DNA of 64,000 bases. It comes from Brachynemurus nebulosus (lineage: Eukaryota; Arthropoda; Insecta; Neuroptera; Myrmeleontidae). A model generated the notes under the pieces. It was not told where the DNA came from, ran no database searches, and was given only the letters and a program-made list of their open reading frames with translations. The stretch covers positions 18,226,877-18,290,876 of the forward strand of contig JAPWDM010000005.1 of NCBI GenBank assembly GCA_035578155.1, read 5' to 3'. How positions within the stretch are numbered: the first letter of the stretch is position 1; the number at the start of each line of letters is the position of its first letter. A program made the translations under genes and the position numbers. Positions 25,653 to 38,055 of this stretch are shown piece by piece.

Positions 25653-26659
25653 TGCAAAATAAAGAGTTTAATTTATCAACAGCAAATATCCCTTAACCCA
25701 CAACAGTTTGTTTTTCTGGTAGCGATTGTAATTTTAACGAAGGATGTGTGTCCGCCTTTGAAAGATCTATTAAACTTAATTTCATCTTTAGACTAACGAT
25801 TTGAATGAAGCTAAAAATTCTGTTGTTAGAGTTCAAGTAGATAAATACTGTATTATAATCCGCTAGCTAAAAAAAAATAAAAAAATGTATATCTGTAAAT
25901 GACAATAAAAAAGAAATATAACCACCTTAACCCACCACAAACCATCCCCCTTAACCCTTATCCGGTAAAATGAAAATTGATTTTTTCACGTTCAATTGAT
26001 AAAAAAAGGTAATTTATTTTTTCTCTTTTCTGTATGTGTTTTATCGAAAAAGTACGCGTGGTAAAATGTTTTTAGTGGTAAATATTTGAAAATAAAAATA
26101 ATCGAAGAATTGTTTCGAATTGTTTAATGTTGAAAACGGTACCTCATCATACTGCCGAAAATATTCCATGAAATCACAACTGTAATACTCAATGATCCAT
26201 CCCAAATGAAGCATTACATTTTATATCCGTGTATTACATTGAGTAGATATCGTCAAAGTGGTGATATGGAACAGAGTTGTATTTAAAATTAAATTGAGGA
26301 TGAAATGATTTTATCAGATTTCATTTTAAAAATGTTTTTATTGAGTTTATTTCAAAGAAACATTCAAAAGAATTTACAGGACGTTTTTCAAATCTGTTGT
26401 CAGGGTTTCGGGAAAAATCTCGCATGCACATGCTACCGACGTAGACTTAAAGAGATCGTCTACAAATTTCGTAGTCTAATTGAGATCGGGAAGGGGGGCT
26501 GACAGTCGAGCTATTTGAAACAGTTAAGACAAACATTAATTTAAATGTGGAAATTTATGAATAGCTAGCCGTACCCGCGACGTCATTCGCGCAAAGCATT
26601 GTTATAAACTCAATGAGAAGTATGTAAGTGTAATAATTACATAGAACTTGCAATGAATA

Positions 26660-26970
26660 ATAATTTTTGTGTAATGCATGCACATGCTCAAAATGGTTTT
26701 TCTATTTTCCCGTGGGAATGAGGAATTTTCCCGGAGCAAAAAGTATCTTAAATGTTGCCCTAGGTAATAAGTTACCATCACACCAAATTTTATTAAAATC
26801 CGTCCAATAGTTTTTGCCTAATGTGTGCACATGTTCAAAATGGTCTTTCCATTTTCCTGTGGGAATGAGAAATTTTCCCAGAGTAAAAAGTATTTCAGAT
26901 GTGGACCCAGGTAATAAGTTATAATCATACCAAATTTCATTAAAATCCCTCCAATAGTTTTTGCGTGATG
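26660..26970 (+). repeat. Two-unit ~150-bp tandem repeat, LINE/SINE 3'-tail-like
   Basis: Two consecutive units start at about 26672 and 26822. Each contains GCACATG(C/T)TCAAAATGG, then GTGGGAATGAG, AATTTTCCC, AGGTAATAAGTTA, ACCAAATTT and TCCAATAGTTTTTGC. The array ends in a CAGACAGACAGACC run. This matches the general style of RTE-type retroelement tails in arthropods. The family is not proven here. Confidence 0.55.
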
Positions 26971-27374
26971 CGTCCAGACAGACAGACCAAAATACTAAAA
27001 ATTGCTGTTTTGGTATCTACATCGATAACTATTTACAGTACCAGTACAATTTTAAAAAAAATATTCCATGTACAGAAATGGTCTCGTTACAATTTTATTA
27101 TATGTATAGATTATAAATTACTTATGACGTGCTTATGATGATGAAAAATTTCACACAACATTCTTCAACGAAGTATGCTACCATATAGTCACATATGTAG
27201 CTTTCACATTAACAGAAGGGAGACGTGTTTTATGTGGATATATTTTGCCAAACTATAAAAAAATGTTTCAATTTTCCTCTTTTACAATAAAAATGATATT
27301 ATTTCCACCTGTAGCTAGTTACTTGGAGTCTACAAGGACGGGGGTATCAAAAAACACAAAAATAGAATTACATA

Positions 27375-27546
27375 TTTATTTTGAGGATTTAGGAGTTACC
27401 TTTTTAATTAATACAGAGCGCCTGAAGATGTGCTGCTAGCACGAAGCCATGGTAGCGCCAAAATTTAAAATATAACCTTATTCTTTATTTTTTATTTTTA
27501 TTTTCTTTTTATCCGATGACCCAATTCCTAAATCCTCAAAATAAAA
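27375..27546. mobile_element. 172-bp inverted-repeat element with hammerhead-like motif
   Basis: TTTATTTTGAGGATTTAGGA at 27375 is inverted at 27523-27546 (AATTCCTAAATCCTCAAAATAAA). The interior holds a compact GC-richer hammerhead-like motif. There is no coding frame. Confidence 0.6.
27418..27458 (+). ncRNA. Hammerhead-ribozyme-like motif (locus 3)
   Basis: Stem I is GCGC/GCGC (27418-27421 with 27455-27458). The box CUGAAGA (27422-27428) matches CUGANGA exactly and is followed by U. Stem II is GUGCU/AGCAC with a 3-nt loop. Then come GAAG, self-complementary CCAUGG and UA (27453-27454). Deviations from a classical hammerhead are the extra U before stem II and a G-U closing pair in stem III. 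Helix III has no loop, so pairing in a dimer may be required. Confidence 0.45.
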
Positions 27547-27549
27547 CTC

Positions 27550-30380
27550 AATGGTGCCATCTAACTTTTAACTATTTAGAATTACATAGTTTATGGACGC
27601 TTCCTAATTTTTTCCACGTGCCACATTGTGTGAGACGTCGTTGAAATGGACTATTAACCCCTTTCGCGGCTCATGTAAAACTAACCAAAGAAATTGATCT
27701 CTGAAAATACTTAATTTAATTGCATAATTATATGGCCCCAACCCATTCGATATTTTTTGCTTTAGTTATGCTTTTACGATAGCAGATGACAGCATCTTAC
27801 AATTACCAACACTAGACGAGTTCAGGTCGGGAGAATCATTCAAGTTGTATAATTCATATGACGAGCTATGCTAGGGATAGCCGCTAAAGGGGTTAAAATG
27901 AGGTTGAGGTTCCTTCTTATCACTTAATTCTGGAAATTTTTTCACGTAGTCTATTATGCAAGATATGACTAGAATGATTTTCTATAATGAGTTTGAGATT
28001 CCTTTAATCATTTTTCATTTTTAAGCCTCGTTTGGGAAATATAATACTTGTCTGCAAGGGATGTTGGGGATCAAATTATTACGAATTTCAGAGGCGTAAG
28101 TATAAATATTCCGCCCTGAAGTGATTTTGCCTCAAGCGTTCCCTTACGAAAAGTTCTCGAAAAATGGTAGTGGTTTTTCCACGAAAAGTGAAAATGGCTA
28201 GCGTCGAAAAAAGAAACGTTGTCGGGTTCCAACTAAAAATTAACCCGTCACGTAGAAAAAATCTTACTTTCCAAACTTTACTTTCCCTCTTGCGTCCTAT
28301 TACTTTTCCCTATTACCCTTCAGCCGCTTCATTATAGTTACGCCTCTGACGCAGCTGATTATCAAGTAACACATGCATATGTAAAATTGTCGAATCTATT
28401 TATCTGCTTTTATATAAAACCGTAACGAATGTACTTAGATATCTCATATTTTATCCCGGATGCTGTTGAAAATCTCTAATCACGCTGGAACTCTAATTTA
28501 ATACGTGTTCGCTATGCACTTGGCGATTTTTAATATTAAAATTCATCTTATTTATTATCTAAAACATGAATGAAATAATGGTTTAAATAAAAAACATTTA
28601 AATAAGAACAGTGGAATATTTTCATGCAAAAATATTGTTTTAATTTTTAAAAAAATGAGTTTACCGTGAGTTATGAAAAAATATTCAAAATATATTACGC
28701 ACACGTATTCGTGCTATATGAGCAGGAAATGAATGAATAAGATGAAACATATTTCTCTTGCAGTCAGTTGTTGCCTGTTTATGTTGCGTAAATGAAAATA
28801 ATAGTTGACAGTCATATAAATATTTTTGGCGCATTTGATTAGAATTTTTAACTCGCGTATTTTCTACGGTACCGGGAAAAATTTATAATCGAAATAAATC
28901 TGAAGTTGATTTTTCATTTTAAAAATAAATATTTAAGAATATTCGAAATAAAGAAAAAGGAAATAAAATAATATAATCAAGAAAAAGCTGACAACACAAT
29001 TGTAAGATTTTCCCATTTTCGTTTTTGGTTTTGAAACTTGCTAGGGGGTGGGGGGGAAGGTTAGGATGAGTGGCTGATAAGAGATTGATAAATAAGCATT
29101 TATGAACAAACCAAAAAATTCCAATGAAAAACACCATTTTGTTCAAAGATTATAAAGAATCAAAATTTATTTTGCAATTCTAGGTTGTCAAAAATTATAT
29201 TTTGTAAAATTTTTCGAAAATTTTACTATTTTACAAACTAGGAGCCGTAAAATAACAATGTAAGGAAATTAGTTCCATAACAATTTTAATCTTTATTCCC
29301 AATAAATTTCTATTGAAAGTAAATACGGGATATTGAAAAGTGAAATTTACATGGTTAGTAAAAGTTTTATACACCAGAAAATGAACTAGACATTTCCGAT
29401 TAGATCAAATGATGATTCCAATTATCAAAAGTTTTCCTCAAGTTCATATAAATTTCCCAGATTAACTTTTTGATTGGTATCAGCTAAATAGCTGTTATAA
29501 TTATCTAAGTGTACACTACTCTGTCAACAATATCAGATAAAAGTATTTGTTTAAAATTTCAATTATTAATAAGACACTGAGGTGAACCCATATTTGTTTG
29601 AAACGTATTGTACCCCTTATCCAATAAATATTTCAGTCGGATTAAAATCAGTTACAAAATATATGAATGTCTATCGTTCCAGGGGGTGAAATTTACTCTA
29701 TTCAGCAATGTAGGTACCTATCTGGTGCCCTCGAAAATGGATAATATGATAATCTACTTATATTTCGCCTTGCTGATCGCCAACCTACATTTGAACCTAT
29801 TACATAGGTATTCAAAAGTACCAAATGTACCGAACCGATCATTGTTATAAACACTAAGTTAAATTTACATAAATATTAAAACCAAACATGGACAAACTGG
29901 CAAACTTGATATTATTATATTTCACATTTATCTACATATAGGTGCTGTGCTGGTGTGCCAATAGCAAAATGTTAGCCAAACATCAACACTCAGTTTGAAA
30001 ATATTGAAAAGATAACGTGTATGTATATATGTTGACAAAAATAATTGTGCGTCTGGCAATAAGATGCGCAGGGTTAGAGTAACTATGTATTTAATAATAT
30101 TAAATTCTGTATCAATACCAAATTAATAAACCAGATGTTCCAACAAAACTGCTAGTAGGTACTGGGAACTTGTAAACGGTGAGATACAGTCTTGGTTAAA
30201 CTAGACGGATACTAGGTATGTTTGAACAAACACTAGAATATCCAATTCGAGTGAATCTAGTATTTTAAATTCGATAATGTCATTTGAAGGTCAAATCGAA
30301 TTCAATTTAGAATTTTAGTTCGGTATTTAATATGTAGGAACGTTTAAGTTAATTGTTAGGGATTTCAAAAGATGCCTCTA
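27550..30380. other. No gene recognised
   Basis: AT-rich sequence with no recognisable protein or RNA gene. The 80-codon plus frame at 29608-29850 has no motif and begins on a non-ATG codon. It is not called. Confidence 0.35.
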
Positions 30381-30382
30381 CT

Positions 30383-30643
30383 CAGGGCCCGCTCCAGGGG
30401 GGCAACCCGGGCATTTGCCCGGGGCGACAAAATTTAAGGGCGGGATTTTTGTAAATTTTGGTGGTATTTTGCATGTAAGGAACAAAAAGGGACGGCATTT
30501 GTAGAACTGACGAGTAAAAAAAAAGGTCGCCAGTGTAAAAAAAACCGAAAAAGTGTGGCATTTTTATACTTAGCGAGCAAAAAGAATGTGACAGATTTTA
30601 TTCCTTTTTGCCCGGGGCGCCGTAAACGCTAGAGGGGGCCCTG
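30383..30643. mobile_element. hAT-type MITE, 261 bp
   Basis: The element begins CAGGGCCCGCTCCAGG and ends in the inverse (GAGGGGGCCCTG). Inner inverted blocks TTGCCCGGGGCG and TGCCCGGGGCGC lie near each end. CTCTACT is duplicated at both borders (30376-30382 and 30644-30650). CAGGG termini with a 7-8-bp duplication fit hAT superfamily MITEs. No coding frame. It is markedly GC-rich compared with its flanks. Confidence 0.65.
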
Positions 30644-30654
30644 CTCTACTAATG

Positions 30655-31250
30655 CTCTGTACCTTCTATACTAAAAATAATATTTACAAACATATCCATT
30701 ACAAAATTAATACACATTGTTCATTAAAATACGTTAATTTTTAAAAAGAAAGATTCTTCATATCTTACTTACTACTTACTAAAATAATATAATAGTCTAA
30801 GATCCCGCAGCTGATTTCTGCAGGTATCTATTTTTTTTTAATGAAACTTAATTTAAATGAATCCTTAATGGCAATGTAATACATTGCTCCCGGGTTGCCT
30901 ATCGAAAACTAGCCGTAAGTACCTTTAAGTAAGTATATTGTAATTCAGTTTTTTGAACGAATTCCAACTATAATTTTTTTAAATGAAATCAACATCATTT
31001 GAAAGAAAATGATGTGAAAAATGTTGAAAAGAATGGTTGCCAGCTGCCAATTGGCCGCAGCCTCTAGGTTGCCAGATGTTAACAGGCATATTGTTGTTAA
31101 CAATTTGCGGTCACGTGTTTTTTGAGAAAACTAGGTACTAATGTTTTATTTTTTCTGAACACGATAATACATGGTTGCCCATAAAATAACCACAAGTTGT
31201 GGTTGCAATTATTTTAATTAATTACTCTCTTATGGCATCTCAACTGCAGC
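30655..31250. other. No gene recognised
   Basis: AT-rich. Nothing assignable. Confidence 0.35.
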
Positions 31251-31255
31251 TATTG

Positions 31256-31366
31256 AAAAAAAAAAATTATACATACTGATCAATCAAGGCAATGAAATAT
31301 GTCCATATCAGGAATTTTGTGTAATTTCATTGCCTTGATTGATCAATATGTATGATTTTTTTTTAA
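31256..31366. repeat. Hairpin repeat with ~37-bp arms
   Basis: ATACATACTGATCAATCAAGG and the following CAATGAAAT are inverted at 31324-31355 around a loop of about 25 bp. The flanking A and T runs extend the pairing. Probably a small MITE or a retro-inverted duplication. Confidence 0.6.
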
Positions 31367-31719
31367 ATTTACGCCGTCCCCGGTGTACATTAGGTGTGCT
31401 AATAAAAAATTAGGTGTTCTTACCGTTTTCGAGAAAACGTGAAAAACAAAAAGAACGGCTAAGTTTACGTAAATCTAGCCGCCCCATAGGTAAAAAAGAA
31501 TTAATTTAATTAATTTAGGTAATTTAAAGTTCAGAAAATTAGGTGTAAGTTAGGTGTTTCCTGACCATGCTGACATAAATTTCGTAAAATGAAAATTTTA
31601 AGAAAAATATTATAAAATATTTTAAGCCATGGGAGCGCTGTTTACTAGATGAAAAATAGGTAAAAACTTCAGTTGAATGTTTACGGTATATATTTATTTA
31701 CATTGTAATTTAAATTTAA

Positions 31720-32613
31720 ATTTTCACATCCATAAATAAACCTTCACCCACTAACCAATTAATAACTAAACTGTTACACCTATACGACAAATTGCAAACA
31801 CGAGGAAAACAAATTACCTTTCTCTGGGTACCATCACATGTTGGTATACCAGGTAATGAGCACGCGGATCTAGCAGCGAAAAGTATGATTGAAAATATGA
31901 GTCCACCAATTAATATACAACTACCATGCAAAGACATAATTAATGAAATAAAACGTAAATTTGAAGACCTTTGGCAACAAAAGTGGAACGACTCCAACCA
32001 AAAATTAAAGATAGTGAAACAGTCGACTAAACCCTGGATATTGTACCAATCTTACGACAGAGAAATTGACACCAAATTAACAAGATTAAGGCTGGGTCAT
32101 ACACAATTAACACATTCACACCTGTTAACAAAAGAACCTCCACCACAATGTATAATATGTAACACAACACTGTCTGTCCAGCATATAATGGTAGAATGCC
32201 CGACCCACCAGCAATTAAGAAGAGAGCTCGGGATTGCCAACAATCTATCCAGCTGCTTAAATCCAGAACAAGATCAAAACAATCTGATTAAATACCTTCA
32301 AAAAATAAATTTATTTAATAAATTATAAAAAATAAAACAAAAAAAAAAGCAAAAAATAAAAATAGTAAACAAACAACAATGTAAAATACTCACCTATTAA
32401 TTCAAGAAAAACATTACTGGTTATAACACCTAATTAACTATTTATTTACTTTATAGATATACACAAAAATATTATTGTTACAAAAATATTATTATCGAGC
32501 ACTGTTATGTAATTATACAATTTAATCATACTAGTATTAACTAATTGTATTAACATTAAATGTATCAGTACAGATGCTAATGACCTTTAGATGTCGATGC
32601 ATCGATAAAATTT

Positions 32614-32641
<28 letters not shown>
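31720..32641 (+). pseudogene. 5'-truncated LINE: RNase H and C-terminal zinc-knuckle end
   Basis: The open frame runs from about 31725 to the stop at 32328. Residues TFLWVPSHVGIPGNEHAD are the C-terminal RNase H signature (His and Asp of the active site). A later CIICNTTLSVQHIMVECP segment is the Cys/His knuckle found at the end of I-clade and related LINE ORF2 proteins. The stop codon is followed by an AT-rich 3' region and an A tail at 32616-32643. AATTTAAATTT borders both ends (31707-31717 and 32642-32652) as a likely 11-bp target duplication. The copy is 5'-truncated, as is usual after target-primed reverse transcription. It is intact over the preserved part, hence fairly young. It lies inside the palindromic element. 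Confidence 0.8.
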
Positions 32642-32645
<4 letters not shown>

Positions 32646-32985
32646 TAAATTTGTAACAAGTTATTATACATTCATAACATCATTATTATAGTGCTGCGGG
32701 TGGGGGCGCTGGGGACGTTAAGAAAACTTTTGACATTTTTCTATTCAATTACATAACAAGATATATAATATTCAACAAACAGTGGAAGCGCTGTATATAA
32801 CGTTTTTAACGTTCTTCACAGCACTCCCATGGCTTAGAATATTTTATAAGATTTTTCTTACAACTTTCATTTTACAACATTTTTGGCAGCATGGTCGAAA
32901 AAAACCTAATTTACACCTAATTTTTCTTAATTCTTCATACTTTAAATTATCTAAATTAACTAAATTAATTCTTTTTTACCTATGG

Positions 32986-33535
32986 TAGAGATGATCGAAA
33001 TTCATCGATGTTAGAAAAACATCGATGTTTAGGGGGAAAACATCGAGCTTATGTCCTCGATAATATCGAGACATCGATGTTATGAGAATAATATCGAAAC
33101 ATCGATATTACTCTAACCTATCCAGTATTTATAAAGTCCTGTCGCTGATTTAAAACAAGATCCATTACTTTTATGGCAAGTTCTAGGATCCACTTATCCA
33201 AACTTGAAAAAAATTGCCATTAAATATTTGTATTTCACAGTAACTTCAACAGCTTCAGAGAGACTTTTTTCAAAAGCTGGGCAGCATTTGTATCAACAAA
33301 GGAACATATTAAAAGGGAAACTTCTACCAAAATGACTTTTTTTGCAAAGTGTACCAAATAAATACTGGCAATGTTAATTTTTAATAAATAAAATAATAGA
33401 TTATAATGGTTGTTTAATTTGCTACAGAAACATCGATGTTTTCGAACATCGATGTCTTTCTTTCGATATATATCGTATATCGATACTCTTGAATCGATGT
33501 TAACATCGATGTTTTTCTAATATCGATCATCCCTA
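32986..33535 (+). mobile_element. Non-autonomous hAT element with hATC remnant
   Basis: Termini TAGAGATGATCGA (left) and TAGGGATGATCGAT (right, minus strand) are flanked by a perfect 8-bp duplication ACCTATGG (32978-32985 and 33536-33543). Many ACATCGATGT words lie subterminally. At about 33145-33335 the plus strand still encodes the hAT C-terminal dimerisation segment: DPLLLWQVLGSTYPNLKKIA, then TASERLFSKAG and RNILKGKLLP. The N-terminal catalytic part is absent. A shorter relative is at 53118-53574. Confidence 0.85.
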
Positions 33536-33674
33536 ACCTATGGCACGGCTAGGTTTACGTAAACCTAGCCGTCCCTTTTGTTTTTCACATTTTCTCGAAA
33601 ACGATAAGAACACCTAATCTTTTATTAGCACACCTAATTTACACCAAAAATACACCTATTTTTCATCTAGTAAT

Positions 33675-34325
33675 TTTTTGGGATTTTGTAATTTTTTTTT
33701 TTGTTGGGCGCCAAGCTTTATGGAGGTGTATTTCAGTAGTAATTGTGTGCCAAAGTAGTTTCATTTTTATTATCACATACCGGAATTGTGAACATATTTG
33801 TCTCGAAACGGCATCTTTACATTTAACGGGAACTATTTGGTAGTTAAAAACAACTAGACCGATTCTTTTAAAATTTATACTAAATATACTTGTAGGTACT
33901 ATATAATATTTTCTATCTGAAGTAAAATTTATTGTAATTTGTTTTTTAAAATTCGTACATATTTGTTAGCTTTTACTCTTTTAAAAGCTTTAATTCACCG
34001 ATATTCTACATAATTATGTTAGAAAGCATGGACAAAAATTTTTAAATTTTTCAAATGATAATTACGGCGGCTAGAATGTCCACCATTTGGGAGCTCACGG
34101 AGTAACACCCTCTAATAAAAGGCTTCTGTAATGGTCATTTGAGTCGATGAGTTTCAAAACAACCTAATTAACACAACTAAAAATGTTCAGGAAAAACAAA
34201 AAACTGTTTTCTCACTGATTTTGATATAGTTTTTACCATTACATTTTTAGGAAAAATCATACAGTTCTTAAAAAGAAATAATAACAACGATACCACCCTT
34301 CAATAATTAGTAAATAAAGACTAAA
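33675..34325. other. No gene recognised
   Basis: AT-rich. At 33860-33905 a short block resembles the arm of the foldback at 43560 (AATTTATACTAAATATACTT). Confidence 0.35.
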
Positions 34326-34329
34326 AATT

Positions 34330-35835
34330 ATAATTAACTACTTTTGCAGCAGTTTGCTTTAATTAGATGGTTTTGAAACGGTTGATTTTGTAATTAGCTA
34401 CTTTTGCAGCAGTAACACTAACAATTAGACACTTTTGCAGCAGTAACGCTAACAATTAAATAATTTTGCAACAGTTTATTATTCTTTCAATAGGTTTTAA
34501 ATAAAACAACATTCGTAGAAATCTATCTATTTACATCGTACAACGTCGCTTATATTATAACTAGAGTTGGGAGAACAGTGGTCCCGAACAGAATCGCCAT
34601 ATAAAATATTTTGAATTGGGGGGCTATAAATTTTATTAGAAGGCTGAGGATTTTCCCCTGGATTTGATGACTAGCCTAAGGAAGCTTTAAAGAACAAATC
34701 AGTAAAAATTAAAAATTACCCATTTTTCATAATATAATATATAATTTTAATTTTAAAAATAATTTAAAAAAATTAATGTTGAATAAATAAGTGGTCGACT
34801 GTAATAGAAATTAATTTAAACGAATTCAAAACATTTATATTGTAAACAATATCTCTATTTCCGTTGTGATTATTTTAATAATATGTACATGTCACCTTCT
34901 TTATACCTGCTTTAACGTAAACAAAATTGATTGTATTAGTAGATTGTATCACTCTAGTAGGTCGCTCACAAGACTGAACATGGTTTTGTTTTTGCATTAG
35001 AAAAATATAAAGATATGTATGTACATATAACAAGCAAAATGATTCATAATATTGGCAATTAAAAAACACAAACAGACACAAAATAACATTAACGATGTGG
35101 TATTAATAGTAAAACGTCGTAAAACTGATTTTTAAAAAGATTGATAATATTTTTACGTTTTATGACAGCCCTCCAGTTCTATTCGTAGCCCCTCAGTACA
35201 AAATATTTTATATGGCGACTCTGTTAGGGACCTTTTGTTCCCATCTCTGATTATAACTTATGAAAACTAAGATATTTTATTATAATTTAGTAGAATATTT
35301 CCCCATAAAACAAATCTCTTTACTGTAATTTAACAGTAAAACTCAAATCAGAACCACGATGTTTCACACAATTTTATTCTGCACACGTTCGCAGCCTGTT
35401 ATATTTGACAATTCCACAAGTTTTTTTGTATTTTTTTCTAGTTATTTCAATAGCAAATACTTTCTTAGAGAGAGTAATAAAGTTATCACATACAATTATT
35501 TGATCCTCTGCAGGCTCTGCTGTGCCACATATTGACCACCTAACTAGCTACTTTTGTTTCAGGTTTTTCTAATGATGCCATTTTTATATATAAGTAATTA
35601 GATAGTTTTGCAACTGGTTTGTGTTGTTTGCAACTCTATGTTTTTTGAATTGGAAAATATTGCAATTAGCTACTTTTGAGACAGTTTCGTATTTTTGTCA
35701 TTAAAATTAAAAGGCAAAAAGCTGACTTTGCACCGTTTAGTTGGTATTATTTGGTGCAGTTTATCCTCCTGAATAATAAACCGTATCTAACTTAATTTTT
35801 AAAAAATCGTCAATTAGATGGTTTTGAAACTCAGT
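34330..35835 (+). repeat. Scattered AATTAGCTACTTTTGCAGCAGT motif array, split by a MITE
   Basis: Variants of AATTAG(C)TACTTTTGCAGCAGT occur at about 34334, 34365, 34394, 34425, 34457, 35548, 35596, 35672 and 35815. The hAT-type MITE at 34562-35249 interrupts the array. The design resembles the ATAACTGATTTTG array at 13.2-13.8 kb. Confidence 0.45.
34562..35249. mobile_element. hAT-type non-autonomous element, 688 bp
   Basis: Ends TAGAGTTGGGAGAACAGTGG and (minus strand) CAGAGATGGGAACAAAAGG continue into a shared TCGCCATATAAAATATTTTG. They are bordered by a perfect 8-bp duplication ATTATAAC (34554-34561 and 35250-35257). No coding frame. The 8-bp duplication and terminal sequence support hAT. 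Confidence 0.8.
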
Positions 35836-35839
35836 GACT

Positions 35840-38050
35840 CATTTTAATATACATTGAAAACAAAATATATTGTAGCACTTTAAAGTTATGGTAAATAAAA
35901 TGTTAAACTGTAACCGATTTTTAACGTAAAAAAGAAAATTGGATAAAAAAATTTTTTGTTTGGTTTGCTTTTTACTAGTTTTACATGTAGCTTTCTGAGG
36001 TGGACACTGAAGCTCTTTGGGGTTGCGTGTTTTGTCAAAGCCGCGTCTAAATTTTGTTACAAATGTTATTTCATTTATACTTATTCAATTTACAGTCACA
36101 ATTATTCGTGTTCATTTGTAATGTGTTATTGGATACCGTAACGTACTTTGGATAAACATCGCTCGGCGTACTTTCAATTTTCAATGTTGCCTTTAATTGA
36201 TACCTTTCAATATAATATGGTAGCGGCGGGCGTATTTAATGGCTTTTTTGTTTTTCAATTCAAAATTTGATTAAATAAAAATTTAAAATAAAAAATGTGA
36301 TAAAATCTGTCCGAATAATTTTAACGACCTTTTATCCACTTGTTGCACAGAAACGTTATTATTATTATTTTTTACTACTCGTAAAAATTGGGGATTTAAT
36401 AGGCTATCTAAAAATCAGTGTCGTCAAAACTGTATCAAAAAATAATATTTAAAAAAAAAAAGTAAAAAATTGAAAAACTGAAAAATATTTTTGTGAAAAA
36501 AAGATGATTGATTGTTAGGATTCCGGCGAAAAAATTGCGGAATCTTTCCGTTTGGCCGTCTGTCACACTTCCATAACTGTAATTTTACGTATATGTATAA
36601 TAATTTTTTTTTTTTAATTTCTTGAAACGTTTTCCCGAATCGTGTAAAAATCATTAGAGAAGGCTCTTAAAACGAGACTGAGGTTTCTTTTACCATTTTC
36701 TTTTTTTCAGCGCCATTTGCAAAACATTGAGCTTCAAGCATATATGTTTTTTTTGTACCCTTCCCTTGAAATATTTTAATCGTGGCTCTAAGAAATTTGA
36801 AAAAGAAGTATTGATACTAGCACTTGTTAAAAAGACTCCAATTAAGTTTATTTGGGTCGAGTTAATTAGTAAAAAAAATAGTCCAGCGTATATGAAATTT
36901 TAATATTAAAAAAAATCCTTTAAAAATCAAATTTAGATCATTACTGGCTATTGCGTACATATTTGCGTTAAATTCTGGCTATTGCGTACTTTTTGATATT
37001 ACAAATGGTTATTTATGCTTTGGTTTTTATTCCACATTCTTAAAGACAATATCTTTCTTTAAAGGAGATGTAAAGATCTAAATTATCACGTAATTGATAT
37101 TCAGAGTAACATTAGTGACATATTTACCTATTTTTATAAAAAAATAATTAATTAAATGTCCCATATTTCCTCCTGAAAGCTGTGCGAAAACGGCAGCTAC
37201 TGAAAACCCAGAGTTAGTGAACGATTTTTTCTAATTTGTAAAATAATTTATCGATAACAAATTGTTTACATTGAACGTATGTTTAGTCCCGCAACTCCAG
37301 TGACTTGTTAAATCACGTTAAATGATGGATTTTAATTACAATGATTGTTAAGTGTGGTTGTATGTTGAAACACTATAAAGTTTTAAAATAAACAAAACGT
37401 TACTTCAATTACTAGAACGTGCACCTCGGTTAATGTACTCTAAATAAGTGTGATGTAAAAATGTCGTATGGATGGCTGAGTTTTTTACATCATTTTTATT
37501 TTATTTAATGGCTAAAGTATGCACATAATGTTTGTCATATTAGAGATGAGACGTAACACGTTTTGATATTGAAAATGAAGATTGAAAATCGAGAAAATGA
37601 AATATGGTTTGAGAATATCTTGTAAACCGCCTGAATAATTGAAAAGGTTCACATTTTTTAAACACGTGTCGTTTAAGGAGGTTAGAATCCACAAAAATAA
37701 TCAAAAGCCTGCCATTAAAGTAGACATCTTTTTACATATAATTTATATGAACTAATAATACAAGAAAATATTAATATTTGAGTGATTTCTAAAAATGATA
37801 TCATACCAATAATACTCTTGTTAAAAAAAAAAATGTGAGTATGCTTAACCGACCAGACGACCGAATTGAAAATTGTTCTGGCTATCACGTAACCAATTCA
37901 GAGTGACAAAAATATATATAGTCTATAGACATGACTTTATTAAACAAGTCGCGCTTGTAGATAACCGCCGAAGCTCTAATAACAAAAATACGGGAAAATA
38001 TTATTTTTAAATAATTCACTGTTGAGAGGCTTACTTTGTGAAATTTCATC
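35840..38050. other. No gene recognised
   Basis: AT-rich sequence. Short open frames are of low complexity and not supported. Confidence 0.35.
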
Positions 38051-38055
38051 TTAAA

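Larger units (their letters stand above)
31386..33672. mobile_element. Long-armed palindromic element, interrupted by a LINE and a hAT element
   Basis: The left arm at 31386-31645 (TTAGGTGTGCTAATAAAA, TTTTCGAGAAAA, CTAGCCG, AAGCCATGGGAG in order) is repeated in reverse at 32805-32977 plus 33544-33655. Arms are about 260 bp. The right arm is split by a 550-bp hAT element. The centre is split by a 5'-truncated LINE. ACTAGATGAAAAATAGGT occurs at the inner end of the left arm (31643) and, inverted, at the outer end of the right arm (33650), so the unit is circularly permuted between the arms. The original family is not recognised. Confidence 0.6.

Noticed and set aside
29608..29850. 80-codon plus-strand frame with a hydrophobic stretch
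   Set aside because: No start ATG context, no recognisable domain and no neighbouring coding signal.
31716..31997. 93-codon minus-strand frame opposite the LINE RNase H
   Set aside because: Antisense shadow of the LINE frame.
33790..33815. TCTCGAAACGG block as a hammerhead-like locus
   Set aside because: No partner for stem II and no box upstream.
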